Of a DNA stretch of 18,802 bases, positions 1 through 6,990 are shown piece by piece. Each line of letters opens with the position of its first letter. Position 1 is the stretch's first letter. A program made the translations under genes and the position numbers. The stretch lies in the NCBI GenBank assembly GCA_036824465.1, contig DAITAC010000079.1:1-18802 (forward strand), in the 5' to 3' direction. Source of the DNA: JAKOQB01 sp036824465 (lineage in GTDB: Bacteria > Pseudomonadota > Gammaproteobacteria > Burkholderiales > Burkholderiaceae_F). A model generated the notes under the pieces. It saw only the letters and a list, made by a program, of their open reading frames with translations, was not told the DNA's origin and ran no database searches.

Positions 1-1397
1 TCTACTGGGGCGCGGTGTGGTGCCCGCCGTGCAACCAGGTCAAGGCGACGATCTTTCCGCGCGCCGATTTCGTCGCGCGCTCGCGCTTCTTCGTGCCGGT
101 GTATCTCGACGGCGATGCGCCGAATGCGCAAAAACTGGCGAGTCGCTTCAAGGTCAGCGCCTACCCGACCATGATTCTGTTCCGTCCGGATGGCGCCGAG
201 ATCACACGGTTGCCGGGCGAAGTCGACGGGCCGCGCTACATGCATGTGCTTTCGCTCGGCCTGCAGGCAGCGCGGCCGATCAAGACGCTTCTGAGCACTG
301 CGCAGAAAGGGTTGGCGCGACTTGCCGCGCCCGACTGGCGCCTGCTCGCGTTTTATTCGTGGGAAACCGATCATCAGGCCCTGGTGCCGAAGGGAGAACT
401 CGCACCACTGCTGTGGAGACTTGCGCAAGCGAGCAGCGGCAGTGCACCCGACGCATCAGTGCGGTTCACGCTGAAAGCCGCATCAATCGCGGCGAATGCC
501 AGGGACAAGGACAGCTCCGGCATCGACCGGCGCGTGGCGCTCGCGCGCATCGAGAAGGCGCTGGAAGATTCCGCGCTAGCGCGCGCAAACTTCGTTGAGT
601 TCGCGTACGGCGCGCAGGACATCGTCGGCTACCTGACGGCGGCGAACACGCCGCCGCGCGCGCAACTGCAACGCGCGTGGGACCGCCGGCTTACGCAGTT
701 CACCGACGATGCGGGCCTGTCGCGACTCGATCGCCTGGCGGCGGCGGGCGCGCGTGTCGCGCTGGCGCGGCTTGACACTCCGAAGGGTGCGGTGCCCGTG
801 GCGCTGCAAACAGAAGTGCGCGGCGCGGTGATGAGCACCGGGCGTGACATCAATGATCGTTATGAGCGCGAAGCGGTCGCCATGTCTGCGGCCGGATTGC
901 TCGCCGATGCGGAACTCCTTGACGAATCTGACGCGCTGCTGCGCGCAGAACTGAAGCGCTCCGTCACGCCGTACTACGCGATGCTCGGGCTCGCCGCCAA
1001 CGCGCGCAAGCGCGGTGACAGCGCGGCGGCGCTCAGCTGGTACGAGCAGGCCTATGCCGCTTCGCAGGGCCCGGCAACCAGGCTGCAGTGGGGGTCCAGC
1101 TATGTGCGCGCATTGATCGACCTCGCGCCGCAGGAAGCCGAACGCATCGAGCGTGCGGTGAAGAGCGTGATCGCCGACATCGAGCCGAAGCCGGAAACGT
1201 TCTACGAGCGCAATCGCGGTTCACTCGACCGGATCGGCGCCAAGGTCGCGGAGTGGAACAAGGACGGCAAGCAGGATGCGGTGCTGGCGCGGTTGCGCGC
1301 GCAACTGAGTGCGGTGTGCGGCAAGCTGCCGGCAAATGCAGTGGAGCGGTCGACCTGCGAGCAGGTCCTGGAGCCGAAGGCGGCGGCGTCGTCGTAA
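1..1397 (+). CDS. Thioredoxin-fold protein with long helical C-terminal region (5' end missing)
   Basis: The frame is open from the first base of the window, so the start and any signal peptide lie upstream. A thioredoxin active site WCPPC is encoded at 18-32, followed by the core PVYLDGD and the cis-proline segment AYPTMILF, so the first ~100 visible residues form a thioredoxin domain. The CPPC pair suggests disulfide exchange, probably in the periplasm as for DsbD- or TlpA-like proteins, but location cannot be shown without the N-terminus. The remaining ~350 residues are Ala/Arg/Leu-rich and look like helical, TPR-like repeats (for example ALSWYEQAYAAS); I do not recognise a named family there. 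Two Cys near the C-terminus (in SAVCGKLP and STCEQV) could form a disulfide. The gene is convergent with the FAH-family gene, 31 bp away, and no terminator hairpin is evident between them. Certain as a gene, moderate on role. Confidence 0.9.
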   Translation, partial: YWGAVWCPPCNQVKATIFPRADFVARSRFFVPVYLDGDAPNAQKLASRFKVSAYPTMILFRPDGAEITRLPGEVDGPRYMHVLSLGLQAARPIKTLLSTAQKGLARLAAPDWRLLAFYSWETDHQALVPKGELAPLLWRLAQASSGSAPDASVRFTLKAASIAANARDKDSSGIDRRVALARIEKALEDSALARANFVEFAYGAQDIVGYLTAANTPPRAQLQRAWDRRLTQFTDDAGLSRLDRLAAAGARVALARLDTPKGAVPVALQTEVRGAVMSTGRDINDRYEREAVAMSAAGLLADAELLDESDALLRAELKRSVTPYYAMLGLAANARKRGDSAAALSWYEQAYAASQGPATRLQWGSSYVRALIDLAPQEAERIERAVKSVIADIEPKPETFYERNRGSLDRIGAKVAEWNKDGKQDAVLARLRAQLSAVCGKLPANAVERSTCEQVLEPKAAASS

Positions 1398-1428
1398 GAA
1401 CGCGCCACCAGCCTCACGCCGCCGAGCG

Positions 1429-2223
1429 TCAGACGATCTTCACGCTCAGGTTGGGCAGGCCGTCGATGTGGCACTCGATCACGTCGCCGCGCACGACCGG
1501 GCCGACGTTCTCAGGCGTGCCGGAGTAGATGATGTCGCCCGGCTGCAGCTCGAACGCCTGCGACAGGCGGCTCACCTGTTCGGCCACGCTCCAGATCATG
1601 TTGGCAAGATTCGAGTTCTGCTTGATCTGGCCATTGACCTTCAGCCAGATCGCGCCCTTGGTGAAGTGGCCGATGCTGGCGGCCATATGCAGCGGACCGA
1701 TCGGCGCCGACATGTCGAAGCTCTTGCCGATCTCCCACGGTTTCTTCTCGTCGCCCATCGCGCGCTGCAGGTCGCGTCGCGTCATGTCGAGCCCGACCGT
1801 GTACGCATAGACGTGTTCGAGCGCTTGCTCAACCGGAATGTTCTTGCCGCCCTTGTTCAATGCGGCGACGAGTTCGACCTCGTAGTGGTAGTTCTTCGTC
1901 AGCGTCGGGTACGGGTGATCCGGGACGGTGCCGGGTGCGACGTTCTGAATCGCGTCGGTCGGCTTCTGGAAGAAGAAGGGCGGCTCTCGATTCGGGTCCG
2001 ACCCCATCTCGCGTGCATGGGCCGCGTAGTTGCGGCCGATGCAGTAGATGCGGCGCACCGGGAACATCTGGTCCGTGCCCACGATCGGGATGTAGGTGTC
2101 GGGGACCGTGAACGGCGTCCTCGGCGCATTGCTGGCAACCCCGGGGGCGGCACAACCCGCGACGGCGCCTACGGTCATGGCGGCGGCAGTCTGCAGTGCG
2201 CCGCGGCGGTCGATCTTGCTCAT
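1429..2223 (-). CDS. Fumarylacetoacetate hydrolase family protein with Tat/lipoprotein-like signal
   Basis: 264 aa. Residues ~52-264 are a complete FAH domain: FPVRRIYCIGRNYAAHA (54-70), FFFQKPTDA (83-91), the acidic metal ligands in HYEVEL (E115, E117) and GLDMTRRD (D146), and SGTPENVG (234-241) near the end. Members cleave C-C bonds of acylpyruvates or decarboxylate/isomerise 2-oxo acids in aromatic catabolism. The substrate here cannot be read from sequence. Cytosolic relatives start roughly 20 residues before FPVRRIYC. This one has about 35 further residues with KIDRRGALQ, a hydrophobic Ala-rich stretch and VAGC (Cys24), which resembles a Tat signal ending in a lipobox. The ATG at 2223 is supported by AAGGAG seven bases upstream. 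It is the last gene of the minus-strand directon, 155 bp downstream of the DMT gene. FAH-family membership is secure; export is inference. Confidence 0.93.
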   Translation of the reverse strand: MSKIDRRGALQTAAAMTVGAVAGCAAPGVASNAPRTPFTVPDTYIPIVGTDQMFPVRRIYCIGRNYAAHAREMGSDPNREPPFFFQKPTDAIQNVAPGTVPDHPYPTLTKNYHYEVELVAALNKGGKNIPVEQALEHVYAYTVGLDMTRRDLQRAMGDEKKPWEIGKSFDMSAPIGPLHMAASIGHFTKGAIWLKVNGQIKQNSNLANMIWSVAEQVSRLSQAFELQPGDIIYSGTPENVGPVVRGDVIECHIDGLPNLSVKIV

Positions 2224-2256
2224 GGAATCTCCTTCGATCGTAGTCTCTTGCTGCGC

Positions 2257-2355
2257 ACTTACTCAGGAGTCGCCTATTTGGGCGACAAAACCAAGCCCGA
2301 GTCACTCGTGAAGCGGGAAGGCGCTGTCGCGCAAGTTCACGACTTCTGAGTAAGT
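2257..2355. repeat. 99-bp element bounded by 16-bp inverted repeats
   Basis: The arms acttactcaggagtcg (2257-2272) and cgacttctgagtaagt (2340-2355) are inverted copies with one mismatch in 16. Inside, gtcgcctatttgggcgac (2269-2286) forms a perfect 6-bp hairpin that overlaps the left arm, and cgagtcactcg is a further short palindrome. The element fills most of the 155-bp spacer between the DMT gene (ends 2379) and the FAH-family gene (starts 2223). It could be a small non-autonomous mobile element, a REP-like repeat, or a structured leader with alternative pairings. There is no T-run after a stem, so it does not look like an intrinsic terminator. I see no coding potential in it. Confidence 0.55.
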
Positions 2356-2378
2356 TTAGTTGGTTGCCGCTTGCCGCA

Positions 2379-3284
2379 CTATGGCGGCGGCGGCCTCGCG
2401 GTTGCGATCAGCACCACACCCGCCAGCGCCAGCAGCAGTGCGCCTGCGTGCAGCAATGTGAACCGCTCACCGAGAAAGATCACGCCAACCGCGGTGGCGG
2501 CAATCGGCAGCGCGACCGTGAACACGCCAGCGTGATTGGCAGGAACATGCTTGAGCCCGGTCATCCATAACCAGACCGCGAAGAGGCTCGCCGCCAGCGA
2601 ATAGAAGACCAGCAGCAGCCACATTGCGTTCGAGACCGATCCGAGGTCGAAACGCGACAACTGCCACAGGCCGAACGGCGTGATGAGGGCGAGGCCCCAC
2701 AGGTTGATCAGTGCCGAAACCCGCAGCGGCGTGCGCGTAGCGGCCAGCCGCTTGCCGATGATCACGTAGCTGGCTTCACAGATCACCGCGCCGAAGATCA
2801 GCGCGTTGCCAAGCAGGGTGGCGCCGCGCGCCGCCTCGTCGCTGCCTCGCGCGAACTGCAGCAGCGCGATGCCGCCGATGGAAAGCGCGATTGCGAGCAG
2901 CACGCGTGGCGTGAGGTGCTCACGCAAGAGCAGCCACGAGCCGATCGCAACCATCGCGGGCAGAGTGGCCATGATCACCCCGGCGGCCGTGGCGGTGGTG
3001 AGCGCCACGCCACTGAGCATGCAGATCGAGAACAGGAAATTGCCCAGGAACGACATCAGAAAGAACAGCTGGTGTTCACGGCGGGTCAGCGCGGCCTCGT
3101 GTCTTCGCGGCAGCGACCACGGCAGCATCGCCGCGGCGGCGATGGCGAAACGAAGAAACGCCAGCGCGAACACCGGAATTGCTGCCACCAGCGGCTTGGA
3201 CAACGCGACATACGAGCCGACCAGCGTCATCGACGCGGTCAGCAGCAGGTAGGCGGTCAAGCGATGACGACTATCGGCAGGCAT
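2379..3284 (-). CDS. EamA/DMT-superfamily transporter
   Basis: 301 aa, the usual size for a ten-helix drug/metabolite transporter. Two EamA repeats are visible, ~10-140 and ~155-295. The first helix carries the typical GSYVALSKPLV region, the first repeat ends in LLLREHLTPRVLLAIALSIGGIALL, and the second ends in FLGERFTLLHAGALLLALAGVVLIA. Each repeat thus closes with the family's E-R/H-x-T element before its last helix. It sits in the inner membrane and probably exports a small metabolite; the substrate cannot be predicted. The start codon at 3284 has no clear Shine-Dalgarno. The gene lies 114 bp after upp and 155 bp before the FAH-family gene on the same strand, so it may be read from the same or a separate transcript. 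Family assignment is secure. Confidence 0.93.
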   Translation of the reverse strand: MPADSRHRLTAYLLLTASMTLVGSYVALSKPLVAAIPVFALAFLRFAIAAAAMLPWSLPRRHEAALTRREHQLFFLMSFLGNFLFSICMLSGVALTTATAAGVIMATLPAMVAIGSWLLLREHLTPRVLLAIALSIGGIALLQFARGSDEAARGATLLGNALIFGAVICEASYVIIGKRLAATRTPLRVSALINLWGLALITPFGLWQLSRFDLGSVSNAMWLLLVFYSLAASLFAVWLWMTGLKHVPANHAGVFTVALPIAATAVGVIFLGERFTLLHAGALLLALAGVVLIATARPPPP

Positions 3285-3379
3285 GGCACGCGACGATACC
3301 GAAGCGTCCGTCGCACGGCTGCCCGGCGGCGCGTTGAGGCAGTCGCGAGCGAGCGGACCGCGTCGCGACGCGTGCCATG
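3282..3379. repeat. 11-bp inverted repeat across the upp-DMT spacer
   Basis: catggcacgcg at 3282-3292, which includes the DMT start codon, is exactly repeated in inverted orientation as cgcgtgccatg at 3369-3379. The 76-bp interval between them is GC-rich and holds no gene or obvious terminator. In DNA of this composition an 11-bp match can occur by chance, so the element is recorded with low confidence. Confidence 0.25.
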
Positions 3380-3398
3380 TCGCTGCGGACGCCGCGCG

Positions 3399-4046
3399 CT
3401 ACTTCGTGCCGAACAGCCGGTCGCCGGCGTCACCCAGCCCCGGCACGATGTAGGCGTGATCGTTCAGGTAGTCGTCGAGCGCGGCGACATACATCGGCAC
3501 ATCGGGATGGCGCTGCTGATAGGTGGCCACACCTTCGGGTGCCGCCACGAGCGCGAGGAAATGCAGGTTGGCGGCCGCGACTCCGTGGCGCTTGAGCACA
3601 TCGACCGCGTGCACCGCTGAGTTGCCGGTGCCGATCATCGGGTCACAGACGATGAAGGTTCGGCCTTCGACGGCGGGCAGCCGCACGTAGTACTCGACCG
3701 GACGCTTGTGCTCGTCGCGGTACAGCCCGATGTGGCCGACGCGCGCCGACGGAATCAGTTCGAGCAGCGCATCGACCATGCCCAGTCCGGCGCGCAGCAC
3801 GGGCACGATCGCGAGCTTGCGTCCCGCGATCACCGGCGCGTCCATCGCAGTGAGCGGCGTTTCGATCCGGCGCGTGGTCAGTGGCAGATGGCGCGTGACC
3901 TCGTAGCCCATCAGGAGCGTGATCTCGCGCAGCAGATCACGAAACGTGCGCGACGACGTGTCACGGTCGCGCATGTGGGTCAGCTTATGCTGGATCAGCG
4001 GGTGATCGACGATGAAAAGGTTCGGGAAACGGGGGTCCTGGCGCAT
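3399..4046 (-). CDS. upp: Uracil phosphoribosyltransferase
   Basis: 215 aa. Converts uracil and PRPP to UMP in pyrimidine salvage; cytosolic. The family hallmarks run in order: LTHMRDRDTSSRTFRDLLRE near the N-terminus, VPVLRAGLGM (81-90), the PRPP loop FIVCDPMIGTGNSA (131-144), LALVAAPEGV (164-173), and the uracil-binding C-terminus YIVPGLGDAGDRLFGTK. The PRPP loop reads DPMIGTGNS where most Upp proteins have DPMLATGGS or ATGNS, a conservative change. The start at 4046 fits the family length, although no good ribosome-binding site precedes it. It lies 32 bp after the NYN gene and in the same directon as the CodA-family deaminase, which can supply uracil. Very sure. Confidence 0.97.
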   Translation of the reverse strand: MRQDPRFPNLFIVDHPLIQHKLTHMRDRDTSSRTFRDLLREITLLMGYEVTRHLPLTTRRIETPLTAMDAPVIAGRKLAIVPVLRAGLGMVDALLELIPSARVGHIGLYRDEHKRPVEYYVRLPAVEGRTFIVCDPMIGTGNSAVHAVDVLKRHGVAAANLHFLALVAAPEGVATYQQRHPDVPMYVAALDDYLNDHAYIVPGLGDAGDRLFGTK

Positions 4047-4078
4047 TGAGTCGGGAGTCGGGCGGTGGATGTCGGACG

Positions 4079-4930
4079 TCAGTGCGCGGCGGTTGGCAGT
4101 CGCACCAGATGCTGCCCTGTCTTGTCGTCGTGCGTGACGGTGAGCAGTCCGCGCGCGGCGGCGTCATCGAGAAGCGCGGCGAATCCCTTGTAGCCGTGGT
4201 AGCTCTCGTTGAATTCAGGGCGGCGCCGCTTCAGCGCCTGCTTGACCATCGAGGCGAATATGCGCTCGTCGCTGCCGCGTGCCTCGATCAGTTCTTCCAG
4301 CGTCTCGAGCACCAGATCGATCGCGGCCTGACTGCGACGTGTCGCCGCCTCGTCCTTCGGCTCGGCCGCGGGCTCCGGTTCACGGTCGGCCTTCTTGCGC
4401 TCGGACTTCTTCGGCTCGCTCTTCCTGGCGGCAGTGCGTCGTCGCGCCTGGGTCGCGCGCACCAGATCGTCGTAGAAGATGAACTCGTCGCAGTTCTTGA
4501 TCAGCAGGTCGGAGGTCGAGGCCTTCACGCCGACACCGATCACGGTCTTGTTGTTCTCGCGCAGCTTGGATACCAGGGGTGAAAAGTCCGAGTCGCCGCT
4601 GACGATCACGAACGTGTCGACATGCGCCTTCGTGTAGCACAGGTCGAGCGCATCGACCACCATGCGGATATCGGCCGAGTTCTTGCCGCTCTGGCGCACG
4701 TGCGGAATTTCGATCAGCTCGAACGCCGCCTCGTGCATCGGCGCCTTGAACTCCTTGTAGCGCGCCCAGTCGCAGTAGGCCTTCTTGACCACGATGTTGC
4801 CCTTGACCAGCAGCTTCTCGAGCACGACCGTGATGTCGAATTTCTCGTACTTGGCGTCCTGCACTCCGAGTGCCACGTTCTCGAAGTCGCAGAACACCGC
4901 CATGTTTCCAATTTCGCCGGCTGCGGCCAT
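4079..4930 (-). CDS. NYN-domain putative RNase with C-terminal OST-HTH/LOTUS domain
   Basis: 283 aa. Residues ~8-155 are a NYN (PIN-like, LabA/DUF88) domain with its acidic metal-binding residues in place: FCDFENVALG (D15), SADIRMVVDAL (D87), and VSGDSDFSPLVSKLRE (D113, D115). This fold usually cuts RNA with Mg2+. Residues ~160-200 form a strongly charged linker rich in K, R, E and P. Residues ~203-280 (AIDLVLETLEEL ... SYHGYKGFAALLDDAAARGLL) match an OST-HTH/LOTUS winged helix, thought to bind RNA or protein partners. The start at 4930 is backed by GGAGGG seven bases upstream. It is cytosolic and lies 24 bp after the DUF423 gene and 32 bp before upp. The architecture is common in Proteobacteria but its RNA target is not established. 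Family is secure, function inferred. Confidence 0.93.
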   Translation of the reverse strand: MAAAGEIGNMAVFCDFENVALGVQDAKYEKFDITVVLEKLLVKGNIVVKKAYCDWARYKEFKAPMHEAAFELIEIPHVRQSGKNSADIRMVVDALDLCYTKAHVDTFVIVSGDSDFSPLVSKLRENNKTVIGVGVKASTSDLLIKNCDEFIFYDDLVRATQARRRTAARKSEPKKSERKKADREPEPAAEPKDEAATRRSQAAIDLVLETLEELIEARGSDERIFASMVKQALKRRRPEFNESYHGYKGFAALLDDAAARGLLTVTHDDKTGQHLVRLPTAAH

Positions 4931-4954
4931 CGTTTCCCTCCGTGTCGACGCAGT

Positions 4955-5332
4955 CTAGCCGGCGCGCCACGCCGCCCAGGCCAGCAGCAGCCAGCCGGCA
5001 AGGAACAGCACTCCGCCCACAGGCGCGATCGCACCCAGTCCGCGCACGCCGGTCAACGCGAGTGCATACAGGCTGCCGCAGAAGATCAGCGTGCCGGCGA
5101 TAAAGCACCATCCGCTCGCTGTCGTGGTTCGGCTTGGCCTGTTCGCGCACGCGAATGCGACTGCCAGCAGCGCCAGCGCGTGAAACATCTGATTGCGCGA
5201 CGCTGTTTCGAAAACGGCGAGGAGGTCGGGTGTCAGGCGTCCCTTCAATGCGTGGGCACCAAACGCGCCGGTGGCCACCGCGACAAAGCCGCTCGCCGCT
5301 CCCATCACGGCGAATACGCGTTCGTTCGTCAT
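4955..5332 (-). CDS. DUF423 (YgdD-type) small inner-membrane protein
   Basis: 125 aa, the usual family length, with four hydrophobic helices. The family signature is clear: GAASGFVAVATGAFGAHALKGRLTPD at the start, then AVFETASRNQMFHALALLAVAF. The second half is SGWCFIAGTLIFCGSLYALALTG followed by the APVGGVLFLAGW helix. No biochemical function is known for the family. It starts 7 bp after the stop of the CodA-family gene, and the NYN gene follows 24 bp after its own stop, so co-transcription with both is likely. Confidence 0.93.
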   Translation of the reverse strand: MTNERVFAVMGAASGFVAVATGAFGAHALKGRLTPDLLAVFETASRNQMFHALALLAVAFACANRPSRTTTASGWCFIAGTLIFCGSLYALALTGVRGLGAIAPVGGVLFLAGWLLLAWAAWRAG

Positions 5333-5339
5333 CGCCGAT

Positions 5340-6611
5340 TCAGCGCATGAAGTCGGTGGCGGAGGGCCGACCGGGAATGTCGAGCGCCGCCGTGGAAGGC
5401 GCCGTGCGCGAAACCACGCGGCCGCGTCGAACCACGGCGAGCCGTGTGGCGCGCAGGCGGATCGCTTCGATCGGATCGCGCGCCTGCAGCAGTACCAGGT
5501 CGGCCCGGCAGCCCGGTGCGATGCCGTAGCCGTCGAGCCCCATGATCTTGGCTGGCGCGCTCGTCACCGCGGCAAAACACTGCTTCATTGCATCGACGCC
5601 GGTCATCTGCGCGACATGCAGCCCCATGTGTGCGACCTCGAGCATGTCGCCCGCACCGAGCGAATACCAGGGGTCCATCACGCAGTCATGCCCGAAGGCG
5701 ACGTCGACGCCGGCAGCGATGAGTTCCGGCACGCGCGTCATGCCGCGCCGCTTCGGATACGTGTCGTGGCGCCCCTGGATCGTGATGTTGATCAGCGGAT
5801 TGGCAACCGCACTGACGCGCGCCTCGGCTATCAGCGGAATCAGTTTCGACACATAGTAGTTGTCCATCGAGTGCATCGACGTCAGGTGCGAGCCGTTGAC
5901 GCGCCCCTGCAGTCCGAGCCGTTGGGTCTCGTATGCCAGCGTTTCGATGTGGCGCGACATCGGGTCATCGGTTTCGTCGCAATGCATGTCGACCCGCAGG
6001 CCGCGCTGTGCGGCTTCTTCGCACAGCAGCTTCACGCTCGCCGCACCTTCGGCCATCGTCCGTTCGAAGTGCGGGATGCCACCGACGACCTCCACGCCCA
6101 TATCGAGCGCGCGGCGCAGGTTCTCCATGCCGTTCGCTGAACGGAGCACGCCATCCTGCGGAAACGCGACCAGCTGCAGATCGAGGTACGGCTTCACACG
6201 CTGCCTGACGTGCAGCAATGCCTCGACCGCGAGCAGGCGCGGGTCGCAGGTGTCGACATGGGAGCGGATCGCGAGCAATCCCTTGGCCACGGCCCAGTCG
6301 CAGTACGCGAGCGCCCGTTCGACGATCGCGTCCTGTGTCAGCAGGGGTTTCAATTCGCCCCACAGCGCGATCCCTTCGAGCAGGGTGCCGCTCGCATTCA
6401 CGCGCGGTGCACCGTACGTCAGCGTCGCATCCATGTGGAAGTGCGCATCGACGAACGGCGGCGTCACCAGTTGGCCGTCCGCATCGATCGTGTTCGCGGC
6501 CCGCGCCGCAATCGATGGCGCGACCTCGACGATCTCGGTGCCGCGCACGGCGATATCCACTCCGGTGCGGCCATCGGTCAGAGTGGCGTTGCGAACGATC
6601 AGGTCGATCAT
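5340..6611 (-). CDS. codA: CodA-family pyrimidine deaminase (cytosine or 5-methylcytosine deaminase)
   Basis: 423 aa, near E. coli CodA length and alignable throughout. Metal and catalytic residues are present: H57 and H59 in DAHFHMD, Q152 in VAFPQDG, H210 and E213 in MHCDETDD, H242 in GSHLTSMHS, and D309 in GHDCVMDPWY. Substrate-loop segments VANPLINITIQGRHDTYPKR and MLEVAHMGLHV also match. The reaction would be hydrolytic deamination of a free pyrimidine base in the cytosol. The residue after D309 is Cys310, where E. coli CodA has Asp-314. Homologues lacking this Asp have been shown to deaminate 5-methylcytosine to thymine, so the substrate may be 5-methylcytosine as well as or instead of cytosine; other bases are possible. 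It is the first gene of the minus directon that holds upp, and DUF423 follows after 7 bp. The start at 6611 lacks a clear ribosome-binding site. Confidence 0.93.
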   Translation of the reverse strand: MIDLIVRNATLTDGRTGVDIAVRGTEIVEVAPSIAARAANTIDADGQLVTPPFVDAHFHMDATLTYGAPRVNASGTLLEGIALWGELKPLLTQDAIVERALAYCDWAVAKGLLAIRSHVDTCDPRLLAVEALLHVRQRVKPYLDLQLVAFPQDGVLRSANGMENLRRALDMGVEVVGGIPHFERTMAEGAASVKLLCEEAAQRGLRVDMHCDETDDPMSRHIETLAYETQRLGLQGRVNGSHLTSMHSMDNYYVSKLIPLIAEARVSAVANPLINITIQGRHDTYPKRRGMTRVPELIAAGVDVAFGHDCVMDPWYSLGAGDMLEVAHMGLHVAQMTGVDAMKQCFAAVTSAPAKIMGLDGYGIAPGCRADLVLLQARDPIEAIRLRATRLAVVRRGRVVSRTAPSTAALDIPGRPSATDFMR

Positions 6612-6633
6612 GGCGGCGGCCGGAGGCGCGAAG

Positions 6634-6648
6634 CCGCTAATCTAGCGG
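6634..6648. promoter_or_regulatory. Palindrome in the codA-DUF3144 divergent spacer
   Basis: ccgct-aatct-agcgg is a perfect 5-bp inverted repeat and the only AT-rich spot in the 57-bp divergent spacer (6612-6668). TAATCT on the plus strand and TAGATT on the minus strand could serve as weak -10 hexamers, leaving leaders of about 20 nt in each direction. No convincing -35 boxes accompany them. A shared operator is the alternative reading. Confidence 0.3.
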
Positions 6649-6668
6649 ACCTTCACGGAGACTCCCCC

Positions 6669-6962
6669 ATGGCCGAAACCCGGCACGGCATTCCGCGCGA
6701 ATTTCTCGACGCCGCGGATGAATTCGTCCAGCTCGGCAACAAGTACACCGATCAGCATGCGCGCGAGTGGATCTGCGCGGTGATGATGTACGCGGCGGCG
6801 CGTTTCAACGCCTTCACCTGGCTCACGCGTGAGGACAGATCCGGGCAGACGGTCGACCAGGCAGCGGCGTACTACCGGTCCGAATACGAACAGATGCTGC
6901 GCGACAACCTTGACGAGCTGGCGCCGCACTATCGCGGCGGCTCGCCGACGCCCGGCCAGTGA
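6669..6962 (+). CDS. DUF3144 domain protein
   Basis: 97 aa, soluble. The sequence FLDAADEFVQLGNKYTDQHAREWICAVMMYAAARFNAF matches the DUF3144 pattern of a helical core ending in AAARFNAF; the C-terminal part continues AAAYYRSEYEQMLRDNLDELAPHYRGG. The family has no known function. The frame is open further upstream, but the ATG at 6669 was chosen because GGAG stands at 6656-6659 and the family homology begins right after it. The gene is divergent from the CodA-family gene, and the MFS gene follows 28 bp after its stop with its own ribosome-binding site, so the two are probably co-transcribed. Confidence 0.9.
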   Translation: MAETRHGIPREFLDAADEFVQLGNKYTDQHAREWICAVMMYAAARFNAFTWLTREDRSGQTVDQAAAYYRSEYEQMLRDNLDELAPHYRGGSPTPGQ

Positions 6963-6990
6963 GCAGCGACTGAGCGCCAGGAAATCCGGC

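Noticed and set aside
1309..2349. Long plus-strand open frame opposite the FAH-family gene
   Set aside because: It is antisense to a well-supported FAH domain, its product is Arg/Asp/Val-rich without motifs, and GC-rich DNA commonly leaves such shadow frames open.
5193..6140. Plus-strand 315-codon frame opposite the CodA-family gene
   Set aside because: The opposite strand encodes a deaminase with all catalytic residues; the plus-strand product is His/Arg-rich and unlike any family.
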